A DNA stretch of 64,000 bases from Gaiellasilicea sp963763755 (GTDB lineage Bacteria > Actinomycetota > Thermoleophilia > Gaiellales > Gaiellaceae): NCBI GenBank assembly GCA_963763755.1, contig CAVXQE010000002.1, positions 1 to 64,000 on the forward strand. The letters run 5' to 3'. This document shows, piece by piece, positions 1-13,052 of this stretch (the stretch's first letter is position 1; each line of letters opens with the position of its first letter). The position numbers and the translations under genes are program-made. The notes below the pieces were generated by a model. It was not told the origin of the DNA. It ran no database searches and saw nothing but the letters and a program-made list of their open reading frames with translations.

Positions 1-1
1 C

Positions 2-2233
2 GCGACGACGACCACCGAGTCGCTCGCCAAGGAGCAGAAGGTCGAGGGGATCAAGCGCTTCCAGAACGAGGAGGAGGTCGAGTTCCACCTCGAGTCGAAG
101 GAAGTCGGTCTGCAGGATCCGATCGAGTACCGCTGGCACGGCGAGGTGATCCTGACGACGCCCGGCCGCGTGATCTTCAACACGGAAGTCGAGCGGTCGC
201 TCGAGGAGGCTGTGGTCGTCGGCGAGGCCGGCCAGCACACCTTCATCAACCGCACGCTCTCCAAGCGCGAGATCGACATCTTCATCGCGGAGCTCGTCGA
301 CCGCTACGGCGCCCACGCAATCGCGTCGGTGCTCGACACGATCAAGAGCCTCGCCTTCAAGTACGCCACACAGGCCGGAATCACGATCTCCAAGAACGAC
401 ATCGTGGTGCCGCCGGAGAAGGAAGAGCTTCTCTCGGGCTACGAGGCGAAGGTGAAGGTCGTCGAAGGCAACTACGAGCGCGGCCTGATCACCGAGGACG
501 AGCGGCACGAGCAGATCGTCAACATCTGGACGGAGGCGACCGACACCGTCGCCGACGCGATGCAGAAGAATCTGCACGAGCTGAACTCGATCTACATGAT
601 GGCCAACTCCGGAGCCCGTGGATCGTTCAAGCAGATCCGCCAGCTCGCCGGTATGCGCGGCCTGATGGCAAACCCGAAGGGCGAGATCATCGAGCGCCCG
701 ATCAAGGCCAACTTCATGGAGGGCCTGTCGGTGCTCGAGTACTTCATCTCGACGCACGGTGCCCGTAAGGGCCTCGCCGACACGGCGCTCCGCACGGCCG
801 ACTCGGGCTACCTGACGCGCCGCCTGGTCGACGTCTCGCAGGACGTGATCATCCGCGAGGCCGACTGCGGCACCGAGGAGTTCGTCGAGCTCGCGATCAA
901 CCTGCCGGAGGGGATCAACAAGTCCGTCATGGGCCGGATCCTCGCCGAGGACGTCCACAAGCCGCTCGCAAGCGGGAAGCCCGGCAAGACGATCGTCGCC
1001 GAGAAGGGCGAGTCGATCACTGCTCCCCGTCTGCGCGAGATCGCCGAGGCGCTCGAGGACGACGGCGCGAAGCTCCCGGTCCGCTCGGTGCTCAAGTGCC
1101 GCGCCGAGACCGGCGTGTGCCAGACGTGTTACGGCACCTTCCTGGCGACGGGCAACGTCTCCGACATCGGCGACGCGGTGGGCATCATCGCCGCGCAGTC
1201 GATCGGCGAGCCGGGCACGCAGCTGACGATGCGGACGTTCCACACCGGCGGCGTCGCCGGCGCGGACATCACGCACGGCCTGCCGCGTGTCGTCGAGATC
1301 TTCGAGGCCCGGAACCCGAAGGGCGCAGCGACGCTCGCAGAGGTCGCGGGCCGCGTCGAGATCGAGGAGGCCGACCGCACCATCAAGGTGACGATCGTCC
1401 CCGACGCGCTCGACGAGGAAGGCGAGCTGATTCCGCCGAAGGAGTACTCGCTTCCGCGCCGCTCACGCCTGCTCGTCACGCCCGGCCAGGTGGTCGAGCT
1501 CGGCGATGCCCTGAACGAGGGCTCGCGCTCACCGTCCGAGCTGCTCGACCTGCACGCCAAGGCCGGCAAGGGCTCGACGGAGACCGAGCTGTACCTCGTC
1601 GGTGAGGTGCAGAAGGTCTACAAGTCGCAGGGCGTCGACATCCACGACAAGCACATCGAGCTGATCGTCCGGCAGATGCTGAAGAAGGTTCGCGTGATGG
1701 AGGCCGGGGACACGTCCCTCCTCCCGGGCGAGCTGGCCGACAAGACGAAGCTCGAGCGCGAGAACGCCAAGCTGAAGAAGAAGGACGAGAAGGCCACGTT
1801 CGAGCCGCTGATCCTCGGGATCACGAAGGCCTCGCTCGCGACCGAGTCCTTCCTCTCGGCGGCCTCCTTCCAGGAGACGACGAAGGTGCTGACCGACGCC
1901 TCGATCGAGGGGAAGGTCGACCACCTGCTCGGCCTGAAGGAGAACGTGATCATCGGCAAGCTGATCCCGGCCGCGACCGGGCTCAAGCGCTACCGCCAGA
2001 TCGGGATCGGCCCGTCCGACTCAGTCCCCGCGCACCTGTACGCGCGGCCGGAGACGGAGGCCGAGCTGCTGGCGGCGCTGGAGGAGATCGGCGGCGACGG
2101 CGACGGCCTCGACCTGGAGGCCCTCGGCCTCACGTTCGGCGGCACGCCGGGCGCGGAAGAGACGAGCTCGCACGACGCCGGCGAGGCGACCGAGGTACCC
2201 GAGGTCGACTCTCCGCTCGACGAGGACGCCTAG
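2..2233 (+). CDS. rpoC: RNA polymerase beta' subunit, C-terminal part (5' end outside window)
   Basis: This is the 3' two thirds of the largest catalytic subunit of RNA polymerase; the frame is open to the left edge, so the start lies outside. About 743 residues are visible. The second zinc-binding cluster (ADCGTEE, then CRAETGVCQTC near visible residues 366-376) is followed by the trigger-loop block GIIAAQSIGEPGTQL and FHTGGVAG, which folds over the active site. The C-terminus ends in an acidic, Glu/Asp-rich tail. A strong hairpin follows the stop, so this closes the upstream rpoBC unit. Identification is certain. Confidence 0.98.
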   Translation, partial: ATTTTESLAKEQKVEGIKRFQNEEEVEFHLESKEVGLQDPIEYRWHGEVILTTPGRVIFNTEVERSLEEAVVVGEAGQHTFINRTLSKREIDIFIAELVDRYGAHAIASVLDTIKSLAFKYATQAGITISKNDIVVPPEKEELLSGYEAKVKVVEGNYERGLITEDERHEQIVNIWTEATDTVADAMQKNLHELNSIYMMANSGARGSFKQIRQLAGMRGLMANPKGEIIERPIKANFMEGLSVLEYFISTHGARKGLADTALRTADSGYLTRRLVDVSQDVIIREADCGTEEFVELAINLPEGINKSVMGRILAEDVHKPLASGKPGKTIVAEKGESITAPRLREIAEALEDDGAKLPVRSVLKCRAETGVCQTCYGTFLATGNVSDIGDAVGIIAAQSIGEPGTQLTMRTFHTGGVAGADITHGLPRVVEIFEARNPKGAATLAEVAGRVEIEEADRTIKVTIVPDALDEEGELIPPKEYSLPRRSRLLVTPGQVVELGDALNEGSRSPSELLDLHAKAGKGSTETELYLVGEVQKVYKSQGVDIHDKHIELIVRQMLKKVRVMEAGDTSLLPGELADKTKLERENAKLKKKDEKATFEPLILGITKASLATESFLSAASFQETTKVLTDASIEGKVDHLLGLKENVIIGKLIPAATGLKRYRQIGIGPSDSVPAHLYARPETEAELLAALEEIGGDGDGLDLEALGLTFGGTPGAEETSSHDAGEATEVPEVDSPLDEDA

Positions 2234-2266
2234 TCCGAGCGACAGCCGGAGCGATACGAGTGACGC

Positions 2267-2290
2267 GAGGGCGGCCGGAAGGCCGCCCTC
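2267..2290. terminator. Bidirectional terminator hairpin between rpoC and the GGDEF gene
   Basis: A perfect 10-bp stem (GAGGGCGGCC / GGCCGCCCTC) closes on a GGAA tetraloop 33 bp after the rpoC stop and just before the 3' end of the convergent GGDEF gene. A short T-run (GTTTC) follows on the + strand. It can serve both genes. Confidence 0.8.
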
Positions 2291-2297
2291 GCCGTTT

Positions 2298-3476
2298 CTA
2301 CGAGCTCGCCGCGGTCCCCGGTGCTTCTCGAGGCAGGGTGGGCGTGGTCTCGACGGAGACGACGGTTCCCTTGCCCGCGCCCTTGGCCCGGTAGAGCGCC
2401 TCGTCGGCCCGCTCGAAGAGGCCGACGGCGTCGTCCTCCGGCCTCAGCTGCGTGACGCCCGCGGAGAGGTGCAGCCGCTCCACCTGGCCGACAGGACGTG
2501 CCGAGACCGCGTGGCTGAGCCGCTTGTAGAGCTGATCCGCGTCCGTGACTGACGACTCGGGCAGGATCACCGCGAACTCGTCGCCGCCGACACGGCAGGC
2601 CACATCCGCTGAGCGCACGACGTCGAGGACCCGTTGGGCGGCCTCGGCGAGCACCGCATCTCCCGCGAGGTGTCCGATCCGATCGTTGATCGCCTTGAAG
2701 TCGTCGAGGTCGAAGACGACGAGCGCGAGGTTGCGGTTGTACCGCTGCGCCCGCGCCACCTCCCGCTGCAGCGTCTCGTGGAAGTACCGTCGGTTGTGCA
2801 GTCCCGTCAGCGCGTCGAGGTCGGCGAGCTGGCGCGCCTCGCGGAAACGCCGTGCGTTGTCGATCGCGGGGCCGGCCCGGAGCGCGAGATCCTCGAGCTC
2901 CGCGGCACCCGACTCGCCGAATGCCGCTCTGTCACTGCGCGAATAGGCGGTCAGGTAGCCGAGGTGCTCACCCTCCGAGAGCAGCGGCACCGCGAGAGCT
3001 GCACGGATCGGGCCACCCTCGATCGCCTCGTCGGAGCGGCCGTAGCCGTACTCGACCACGATCATGCGCGGCGAGGTTCCGTCCGGAGGGCCGGAGATGG
3101 TCGCCGGCGGCCTCCCTCCTCCGAGACCGGCGGCCGCAACCAGTGGCTCGCCGCCTTCGACGGGGATCGAGATCACGGACGCGTCGACGCCTTCGAGCTC
3201 GCCGGCTGCGGCCAGCGTTCGTGCGAGCACCTCGTCGAGGTCGATCGAGCCGCCGAGGTCGCCGAGCAGGCGGGTGCGCCGGTTCTCGGCCTGGGCGCGC
3301 TCCAGGGCACCGGAGAGGTCCCGCACCATCGACGCCATCCGGCCGTCGAGCTCCGAGGCGACCTCCAGGAGCTTGGCGTCCGTTGCGCTGCGCGATCTGC
3401 GTCCGAGCGCAAAGACGGTGACGGCGAGTACCGTCGCGAAGAGCGCCGCAGCGCAGGCGATGACGATCGTGTTCAT
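2298..3476 (-). CDS. Membrane-anchored GAF-GGDEF diguanylate cyclase
   Basis: Predicted diguanylate cyclase making cyclic di-GMP from two GTP. An N-terminal hydrophobic helix (about residues 2-24) anchors it. A helical linker, a GAF-like sensor region (about 60-210) and a C-terminal GGDEF domain follow. The active-site motif RVGGDEF is intact. An RxxD motif (RSAD) lies five residues ahead of GGDEF, matching the product-inhibition I-site, so the enzyme should be active and feedback controlled. I chose the ATG at 3476 because it puts the membrane helix at the N-terminus; an in-frame start at 3518 would add 14 His/Thr-rich residues. It converges on rpoC. The GAF ligand is unknown. Confidence 0.88.
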   Translation of the reverse strand: MNTIVIACAAALFATVLAVTVFALGRRSRSATDAKLLEVASELDGRMASMVRDLSGALERAQAENRRTRLLGDLGGSIDLDEVLARTLAAAGELEGVDASVISIPVEGGEPLVAAAGLGGGRPPATISGPPDGTSPRMIVVEYGYGRSDEAIEGGPIRAALAVPLLSEGEHLGYLTAYSRSDRAAFGESGAAELEDLALRAGPAIDNARRFREARQLADLDALTGLHNRRYFHETLQREVARAQRYNRNLALVVFDLDDFKAINDRIGHLAGDAVLAEAAQRVLDVVRSADVACRVGGDEFAVILPESSVTDADQLYKRLSHAVSARPVGQVERLHLSAGVTQLRPEDDAVGLFERADEALYRAKGAGKGTVVSVETTPTLPREAPGTAASS

Positions 3477-3597
3477 GGCGATGGTGGTTCGGTGGTGCGT
3501 CGTGTGCCGCGGGCTCACTGTATGCGGCCCTAGCTCACATAGCTACGACTTGCAACGGGTAAAACGGTCGTCCGCAGAGCGCTCCGGAGCCCGGTCT

Positions 3598-3626
3598 TTG
3601 CCGAGCTCGAGGATGTTCGCTACACT
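3598..3626 (+). promoter_or_regulatory. Sigma70-type promoter for the str/S10 ribosomal operon
   Basis: TTGCCG (3598-3603), a 17-bp spacer and TACACT (3621-3626) form a near-consensus housekeeping promoter in the gap between the GGDEF gene and rpsL. The start point would be near 3633, giving an 87-nt leader before the rpsL GTG at 3720. It is the best promoter visible ahead of the long ribosomal run. Confidence 0.65.
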
Positions 3627-3719
3627 CCGCTGTCCGGTTGGCAGGGGCGAATTGCATCCCCCGCCGACCGTTGCTGTGTGAGCACACAGCGCACCAAACG
3701 AGTGATTCGAAGGAGACGC

Positions 3720-4088
3720 GTGCCGACAACCAATCAGCTTGTGCGCAAGGGCCGTCAGTCGCCGAAGGCGAAGACGAAGACCCCTGCGCTCCGCGGTGCG
3801 CCGCAGAAGCGCGGCGTCTGCACGCGCGTCTACACGACGACCCCCAAGAAGCCGAACTCGGCGCTGCGCAAGGTCGCGCGCGTGCGGCTGACGAACGGGA
3901 TGGAGGTCACGACGTACATCCCGGGTGAGGGTCACAACCTCCAGGAGCACTCGGTCGTGCTGATCCGCGGCGGCCGCGTCAAGGACCTGCCGGGCATTCG
4001 CTACAAGGTGATCCGGGCCGCGCTCGACACGGCCGGCGTCCCCGACCGCAAGCAGGGCCGCTCGAAGTACGGAGCCAAGAAGAGCTGA
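3720..4088 (+). CDS. rpsL: 30S ribosomal protein S12
   Basis: S12 sits at the decoding centre of the 30S subunit and controls accuracy. The 122-residue product from the GTG at 3720 (PTTNQLVRKGR) has the family's normal length, and AAGGAG lies 4 nt upstream. An upstream in-frame start at 3678 would add 14 Arg-rich residues without support. The lysines whose changes give streptomycin resistance elsewhere are wild type (TTTPKKPNS and GGRVKDLPG). It is the first gene of the str cluster and its TGA overlaps the rpsG ATG. Confidence 0.98.
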   Translation: MPTTNQLVRKGRQSPKAKTKTPALRGAPQKRGVCTRVYTTTPKKPNSALRKVARVRLTNGMEVTTYIPGEGHNLQEHSVVLIRGGRVKDLPGIRYKVIRAALDTAGVPDRKQGRSKYGAKKS

Positions 4089-4558
4089 TGCCACGTCGCG
4101 CCGACATCACACCGCGCGTGCTCGAGGCCGACCCGGTCCACTCGTCGACCCTGGTCACGCAGTTCATCAACGCGGTGATGCTCGACGGCAAGCGCTCGAC
4201 GGCCGAGAGGCTCGTCTACGACGCGCTGGCGATCGTGGCCGAGAAGACCGGCAAGCCGCCGGTCGAGGCGCTCGAGTCCGCCGTCAAGACGGTCACGCCG
4301 GTGCTCGAGGTTCGCTCCCGCCGCGTCGGTGGCGCGAACTACCAGGTGCCGATCGAGGTGCCGCAGCGCCGTGCCCGCACGCTCGCGATCCGCTGGCTCG
4401 TCCAGTTCTCGCGCGACCGGCGCGAGAAGGGCATGCAGCAGAAGATTGCCGGCGAGCTGATGGATGCGATCAACCAGCAGGGTGGCGCGTTCAAGAAGAA
4501 GGACGACATCTACCGGATGGCGCAGGCCAACAAGGCCTTCGCGCACTACCGCTGGTAA
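4088..4558 (+). CDS. rpsG: 30S ribosomal protein S7
   Basis: S7 nucleates folding of the 3' major domain of 16S rRNA and lines the E site. The 156-residue product has the normal bacterial length and typical sequence (MPRRADITPRVLEADPVH; TVTPVLEVRSRRVGGANYQVP). The start overlaps the rpsL stop as ATGA, implying translational coupling. In E. coli S7 represses its own operon; no such site was evident here. Confidence 0.98.
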   Translation: MPRRADITPRVLEADPVHSSTLVTQFINAVMLDGKRSTAERLVYDALAIVAEKTGKPPVEALESAVKTVTPVLEVRSRRVGGANYQVPIEVPQRRARTLAIRWLVQFSRDRREKGMQQKIAGELMDAINQQGGAFKKKDDIYRMAQANKAFAHYRW

Positions 4559-4565
4559 GGGAGAC

Positions 4566-6662
<2,097 letters not shown>

Positions 6663-6683
6663 AGAAGAAGGAGAGAGCACGCA

Positions 6684-7871
<1,188 letters not shown>

Positions 7872-7889
7872 TTAGGGAAACGGGGAGAC

Positions 7890-8198
7890 GTGGCGCAGCA
7901 GAAGATCCGCATCCGGCTCAAGGGCTATGACCATCAGCAGCTGGACCGCTCCGCATCGCAGATCGTGGAGACGGCTCAGCGCACCGGTGCCACCATCACC
8001 GGCCCTGTGCCCCTGCCCACCGAGAAGAACGTGTACTGCGTGATCCGCAGTCCCTTCAAGGACAAGGACTCGCGCGAGCACTTCGAGGTGCGCACGCACA
8101 AGCGGCTGATCGACATCCACAGCCCGACGCCGAAGACGGTGGACTCGCTGATGCGCCTCGACCTCCCGGCAGGCGTCGACATCGAGATCAAGCTCTGA
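7890..8198 (+). CDS. rpsJ: 30S ribosomal protein S10
   Basis: S10 is part of the 30S head and, as NusE, also takes part in antitermination complexes. The 102-residue product starts at GTG with GGGGAG upstream, and has typical sequence (QQKIRIRLKGYDH; RTHKRLIDIHSPT). It opens the S10 cluster; its TGA overlaps the rplC ATG. Confidence 0.97.
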   Translation: MAQQKIRIRLKGYDHQQLDRSASQIVETAQRTGATITGPVPLPTEKNVYCVIRSPFKDKDSREHFEVRTHKRLIDIHSPTPKTVDSLMRLDLPAGVDIEIKL

Positions 8199-8815
8199 TG
8201 AAAGGGATCCTCGGCAAGAAGCTGGGCATGACGCAGGTCTTCGATCCGGAGAGCGGCCAGGTCACGGCCGTCACGGTGATCGAGGCCGGCCCGTGCCCGG
8301 TGGTCCAGATCAAGACGAACGAGACCGACGGCTACGAGGCCGTCCAGATCGCGTTCGACGAGGTCGCCGAGCGAAAGATCTCGAAGGGCGAGCTCGGCCA
8401 TCTCAAGAAGGCGGGTGCCGCACCGCACCGCCATCTCGTCGAGTTCCGCGGTCAGAGCGAGCTCCAGGTCGGCGAGTCCGTCACCGTCGAGGCCTTTGCG
8501 CCCGGCGAGAAGGTAAAGGTCGCGGGAATCTCGATCGGCAAGGGCTTCCAGGGCACGATCAAGCGCCACAACTTCGCGCGCGGCCCGGTCTCCCACGGCT
8601 CGCACAACGTGCGCAAGCCGGGCTCGATCGGCGCGTCGGCGACTCCGTCGCGCGTCTTCAAGGGCCAGAAGATGGCCGGCCGGATGGGCGGCGTGCGCGT
8701 CACCCAGCCGGGCCTCGTGATCCACGAGATCGACGTCGAACGGAACCTGCTGCTCGTCAAGGGCCCCGTTCCGGGCCCGAAGAGCGGCCTCGTCGAGATC
8801 CGGGTGGTGAGCTGA
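8198..8815 (+). CDS. rplC: 50S ribosomal protein L3
   Basis: L3 is an early-assembling 50S protein whose loop approaches the peptidyl transferase centre. The 205-residue product begins KGILGKKLGMTQVF, a near-invariant L3 start, and contains the central-loop region (GPVSHGSHNVRKPGSIG). It overlaps rpsJ and rplD by single bases, so translation is probably coupled. Confidence 0.98.
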   Translation: MKGILGKKLGMTQVFDPESGQVTAVTVIEAGPCPVVQIKTNETDGYEAVQIAFDEVAERKISKGELGHLKKAGAAPHRHLVEFRGQSELQVGESVTVEAFAPGEKVKVAGISIGKGFQGTIKRHNFARGPVSHGSHNVRKPGSIGASATPSRVFKGQKMAGRMGGVRVTQPGLVIHEIDVERNLLLVKGPVPGPKSGLVEIRVVS

Positions 8816-9438
8816 TGGCCGCCCCGAAAGTCAAGTTGATCGGCGGCAAGTCCGCCAAGGACGTCTCGCTCGAGGCCGAGATCTTCGGCGCCGAGGTGAA
8901 GCCGCACCTGCTGCACGAGACGGTTCGCGCCGAGCTGAACGCGCGTCGCGCCGGCACGCGCGGAGCGAAGACCCGCGGCCTCGTCGCCGGTGGCCGCGCG
9001 AAGCCGTGGCGCCAGAAGGGCACGGGCCGCGCCCGCGCCGGCACCATCCGCGCGCCGCAGTTCACGGGCGGCGGTGTGGTCTTCGCGCCCGTGATGCGCA
9101 GCTTCGACGTCAAGGTGAACCGCAAGGCACGCCGGTCCGCACTCCGTGGCGCCCTCTCGAACCACGTCGCGAACGACACGCTCGGCGTGCTCGACGGCTC
9201 CGCGATCGACGCGCCCTCGACGAAGCAGGCCAAGAGCCTTCTCGAGTCCTGGGGGAAGGACGCGCCGCTCGTGATCGTCCTCAACAACGACGAGGAGACG
9301 CTGATCAAGTCGTTCCGCAATCTGCCGAAGGTGCTGGTCACCGTCCCGTCCGAGCTCGAGGTCGCCACGATCGTCTGGGCGAAGAGCGTGCTGATCAGCG
9401 AGGCGGCTCTGCCGCTCGTCCAGGGGAGGGCCACGTGA
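8815..9438 (+). CDS. rplD: 50S ribosomal protein L4
   Basis: L4 lines the peptide exit tunnel; in E. coli it also represses the S10 operon. From the ATG at 8815, which overlaps the rplC stop, it has 207 residues. The tunnel-loop block RAKPWRQKGTGRARAGTIRA, where macrolide-resistance changes map in other bacteria, is wild type. An in-frame extension back to 8293 overlaps rplC and is not coding. Confidence 0.97.
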   Translation: MAAPKVKLIGGKSAKDVSLEAEIFGAEVKPHLLHETVRAELNARRAGTRGAKTRGLVAGGRAKPWRQKGTGRARAGTIRAPQFTGGGVVFAPVMRSFDVKVNRKARRSALRGALSNHVANDTLGVLDGSAIDAPSTKQAKSLLESWGKDAPLVIVLNNDEETLIKSFRNLPKVLVTVPSELEVATIVWAKSVLISEAALPLVQGRAT

Positions 9439-9731
9439 GCCTTCACCCGAACGAGGTGCTGCTCGCTCCGGTCGTCTCGGAGAAGAGCTACAGCCTGATC
9501 GGCGATCGCAAGTACACGTTCAAGGTGCACAAGAACGCGCACAAGACGCAGGTCCGGCAGGCAGTCGAGGAGCTCTTCGCCGTGCACGTCGAGAACGTGA
9601 ACATCCTCAAGGTGCAGCCGAAGCCGAAGCGCCGCGGCGCGTCGAAGGGCATCCGGCCGGGCTGGAAGAAGGCCATCGTCCAGGTGCGCGAGGGCGAAAC
9701 GATCGAGATCTTCGAAGGAGCCCAGGTCTAA
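9435..9731 (+). CDS. rplW: 50S ribosomal protein L23
   Basis: L23 sits at the tunnel exit and is the docking site for trigger factor and SRP. The 98-residue product starts at a GTG inside the last codons of rplD (GTGA overlap) and reads SLHPNEVLLAPVVSEKSY, a typical L23 start. The trigger-factor-contacting acidic region is conserved (VEELFAVHVENVN). It is followed directly by rplB. Confidence 0.97.
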   Translation: MSLHPNEVLLAPVVSEKSYSLIGDRKYTFKVHKNAHKTQVRQAVEELFAVHVENVNILKVQPKPKRRGASKGIRPGWKKAIVQVREGETIEIFEGAQV

Positions 9732-10570
<839 letters not shown>

Positions 10571-10574
<4 letters not shown>

Positions 10575-10861
10575 GTAGAAGCTCGAAGAAGGGGCCTTTC
10601 GTCGAGGAGCGGCTGATGAGCCGCATCGAGGCGATGAACGCCGTCAATGAGAAGCGGATGATCCGCACCTGGTCGCGCACGTCCACGATCTTCCCCGACA
10701 TGGTCGGGCACACGATCGCGGTCCACGACGGCCGCAAGCACGTGCCGGTCTTCGTCAGCGAGCAGATGGTCGGGCACAAGCTCGGCGAGTTCGCTCCCAC
10801 CCGGACGTTCCGAGGGCACTCGGGCGACCGGCAGGCGCAGGTCAAGAAGGCGCCGCGTTAG
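10571..10861 (+). CDS. rpsS: 30S ribosomal protein S19
   Basis: S19 forms part of the 30S head with S13 and contacts the A-site tRNA region. The best start is the TTG at 10571, overlapping the rplB stop (TTGA): it gives 96 residues beginning SRSSKKGPFVEERL, the normal S19 N-terminus. A longer in-frame reading from 10475 lies inside rplB and is rejected. The stop overlaps the rplV GTG. Confidence 0.95.
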
Positions 10862-11370
10862 TGGCTGCGAAGCAGACACCGGAGCAGGTCGTGCGCGCGG
10901 AGGCCAAGTGGGTCCGCCTCTCGGCGCGTAAAGCGCGGGTCGTGCTCGCGAACATCCGCGGGCGCAGCGTGCCCGAGGCGCGGACGATCCTTGCGTTCAC
11001 GCAGCGCGCGGCAGCGATCGAGATCGAGAAGGTGCTTCGCTCGGCCGTCGCGAACGCGGAGACGAACCCGCTTCTGCACTGGAACGGCGACGACCTCGTG
11101 ATCAGCGCGACCTACGCCGACGAGGGTCCGACGCTCAAGCGCTGGAAGCCCCGCGCCCGTGGCCGCGTCAACCAGATCCTGAAGCGCACGTGCCACATCA
11201 CGATCGAGCTCACCCAGAATCCGAAGGTCGGCACGACGCGCACACCGCGCGCGGCTGCGCCCACCACGACCGAGGCCCCGGCGCAGACAGCAGGTAGTCA
11301 GCCCGAGACCGCAGCGAAGCCCAAGCGCGCCGCGAAATCGCGCGCGAAGAAGAAGGAGGCGGTGGCCTGA
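10861..11370 (+). CDS. rplV: 50S ribosomal protein L22 with a C-terminal Ala/Lys-rich tail
   Basis: L22 reaches into the exit tunnel and contacts all 23S domains. The core (about residues 1-116) is normal, including RLSARKARVVLANIRG and LKRWKPRARGRVNQILKRT. It then continues about 50 residues as a Thr/Ala/Pro and finally Lys/Arg/Ala-rich tail, giving 169 residues against the usual 110-130. The GTG overlaps the rpsS stop. The tail is probably disordered. Confidence 0.96.
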   Translation: MAAKQTPEQVVRAEAKWVRLSARKARVVLANIRGRSVPEARTILAFTQRAAAIEIEKVLRSAVANAETNPLLHWNGDDLVISATYADEGPTLKRWKPRARGRVNQILKRTCHITIELTQNPKVGTTRTPRAAAPTTTEAPAQTAGSQPETAAKPKRAAKSRAKKKEAVA

Positions 11371-12437
11371 TGGGCCAGAAGGTGCATCCCGGCGGCCTGC
11401 GGGTCGGCGTCATCCACGACTGGAAGTCCAACTGGTACGTCGGGAAGAAGGAGTTCCCGAAGTACATCCTCGAGGACATCCAGATCCGTGACCACATCAA
11501 CGGCAAGCTCGGCCACGCCGGGCTGTCGGACATCCTGATCCGCAAGGACAAGCAGCGGATCACGGTCGACATCTTCACGGCGCGCCCAGGGATCGTGATC
11601 GGCAAGTCCGGCGTCGAGGTCGATGCGCTTCGCAAGGAGCTGCACTCGATCACGGGCAAGAACGTGCACATCAACATCAACGAGATCAAGCGGCCCGAGC
11701 TGGACGCGAAGCTCGTCGCCCAGTCGATCGCCGAGCAGCTGCAGAATCGCGTCAGCTTCCGCCGTGCCATGAAGCGCTCGCTCGCCTCTGCGATGCGCTC
11801 GGGCGCGCAGGGGATCAAGATCCAGTGCGGCGGCCGCCTCGGCGGCGGCGAGATGAGCCGCTCGGAGCGCTACACCGAGGGTCGCATCCCGCTGCACACG
11901 ATCCGTGCGGACATCGACTACGGCTTCGCCGAGGCGAAGACGACCTACGGCCGCATCGGCGTCAAGGTCTGGATCAACAAGGGCGAGATCATGCCGGAGG
12001 GCTTCGAGGGCCTGACGACCGGCAAGGACACGCGCCTCGGCGACCAGGATCAGGCTCGCCGCCGGCGCGGTGGCTCGACCGAGGGTCTCGGCGCCTCGCG
12101 CGAAGCGAGCCGCAACCGCTCGCAGGACCGCGAAGGTCTCGGGCTCGTCAAGAAGTCCCGTCGTCCCGGCGGCCGCCCAGGCGGCGGTCCCGGCGCTCCC
12201 GGTGGGCGCTCGGGCTCGGCCCAGCCGGGCCGCTCGCGCCCCGGCAGCGCCAGCCGCCGGAGCCGTCAGAGCCAGGAGAACGTCGAGCAGCCCAAGCCGG
12301 GGGATGTCGTCGAGCCGACGGTCGAGGAGACGACGCCCGTGGCCGAGTCTCCCGAGACGCCGCAGGTCGAGGCCCCGGTGTCACCGCCGGCTGAGACCGA
12401 CGTGACGCCGCCGGCCGAGGGGAGTGAGACGACCTAA
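11370..12437 (+). CDS. rpsC: 30S ribosomal protein S3 with a long low-complexity C-terminal extension
   Basis: S3 lies at the mRNA entry channel and has helicase activity with S4 and S5. The KH domain (FTARPGIVIGKSG, about residues 70-83) and the C-terminal domain through AKTTYGRIGVKVWINKG are normal. From about residue 216 the chain runs on to residue 355: first an Arg/Gly/Ser/Pro-rich basic stretch, then a Glu/Pro/Val/Thr-rich acidic one. Typical S3 has 210-275 residues. Start ATG overlaps the rplV stop. Confidence 0.96.
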   Translation: MGQKVHPGGLRVGVIHDWKSNWYVGKKEFPKYILEDIQIRDHINGKLGHAGLSDILIRKDKQRITVDIFTARPGIVIGKSGVEVDALRKELHSITGKNVHININEIKRPELDAKLVAQSIAEQLQNRVSFRRAMKRSLASAMRSGAQGIKIQCGGRLGGGEMSRSERYTEGRIPLHTIRADIDYGFAEAKTTYGRIGVKVWINKGEIMPEGFEGLTTGKDTRLGDQDQARRRRGGSTEGLGASREASRNRSQDREGLGLVKKSRRPGGRPGGGPGAPGGRSGSAQPGRSRPGSASRRSRQSQENVEQPKPGDVVEPTVEETTPVAESPETPQVEAPVSPPAETDVTPPAEGSETT

Positions 12438-12862
12438 TGCTGCTCCCGAAGAAGACCAAGTATCGCCGCGTCCATCGCGGACGCCGTCGCGGCGTCTCGC
12501 GCGGGCAGACCGAGGTCCAGTTCGGCGACTTCGGGATCAAGGCGCTCGAGAACGGGTGGATCACCAACCGCCAGATCGAGGCTGCCCGGATCGCGATGAC
12601 CCGCAAGATCAAGCGCGGCGGCAAGGTCTGGATCAACGTCTTCCCGGACAAGTCCGTGACGCAGAAGCCAGCCGAGACGCGCATGGGCTCGGGTAAAGGC
12701 TCCCCGGAGCACTGGGTTGCCGTGGTCAAGCCGGGCCGCGTGATGTTCGAGCTGGCCGGCGTCGCCGAGCCGCTCGCCAAGGAGGCCCTGCGGCTCGCCG
12801 GCTCAAAGCTGCCGGTCAAGACCAAGATCGTGAAGAGAGAGGCTGATCTCTTTGAAAGCTAG
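12437..12862 (+). CDS. rplP: 50S ribosomal protein L16
   Basis: L16 stabilises the A-site side of the 50S subunit. The 141-residue product is full length, with KTKYRRVHRGRRRG at the start and the loop GSGKGSPEHWVAVVKPGR conserved. Its ATG overlaps the rpsC stop, and its last 11 bases overlap rpmC. Confidence 0.98.
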   Translation: MLLPKKTKYRRVHRGRRRGVSRGQTEVQFGDFGIKALENGWITNRQIEAARIAMTRKIKRGGKVWINVFPDKSVTQKPAETRMGSGKGSPEHWVAVVKPGRVMFELAGVAEPLAKEALRLAGSKLPVKTKIVKREADLFES

Positions 12863-13052
12863 TCAGCTCCGCGACATGACAGACGACGAGCTTCAGCGGA
12901 CGCTCGGCGAGCGCCGCCAGGAGCTGTTCAACCTCCGCTTCCAGTCCGCGACCGGCGCGCTCGACAACAGTGCCCGGCTGCGCCACGCGAAGCGCGAGAT
13001 CGCACGCATTCTGACCGTCCGCCTCGAGCGGGACCGACTGGGGAACACGTAA
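12852..13052 (+). CDS. rpmC: 50S ribosomal protein L29
   Basis: L29 sits next to L23 at the tunnel exit. The 66-residue product starts at TTG inside the rplP 3' end (KASQLRDMTDDELQRTL) and is the usual two-helix protein with the conserved LFNLRFQ segment. Its TAA overlaps the rpsQ ATG. Confidence 0.97.
   Translation: MKASQLRDMTDDELQRTLGERRQELFNLRFQSATGALDNSARLRHAKREIARILTVRLERDRLGNT

Noticed and set aside
3678..3719. An upstream ATG/GTG start giving a 136-residue S12
   Set aside because: It adds 14 Arg-rich residues, ignores the Shine-Dalgarno site at 3710, and gives a length outside the family norm.
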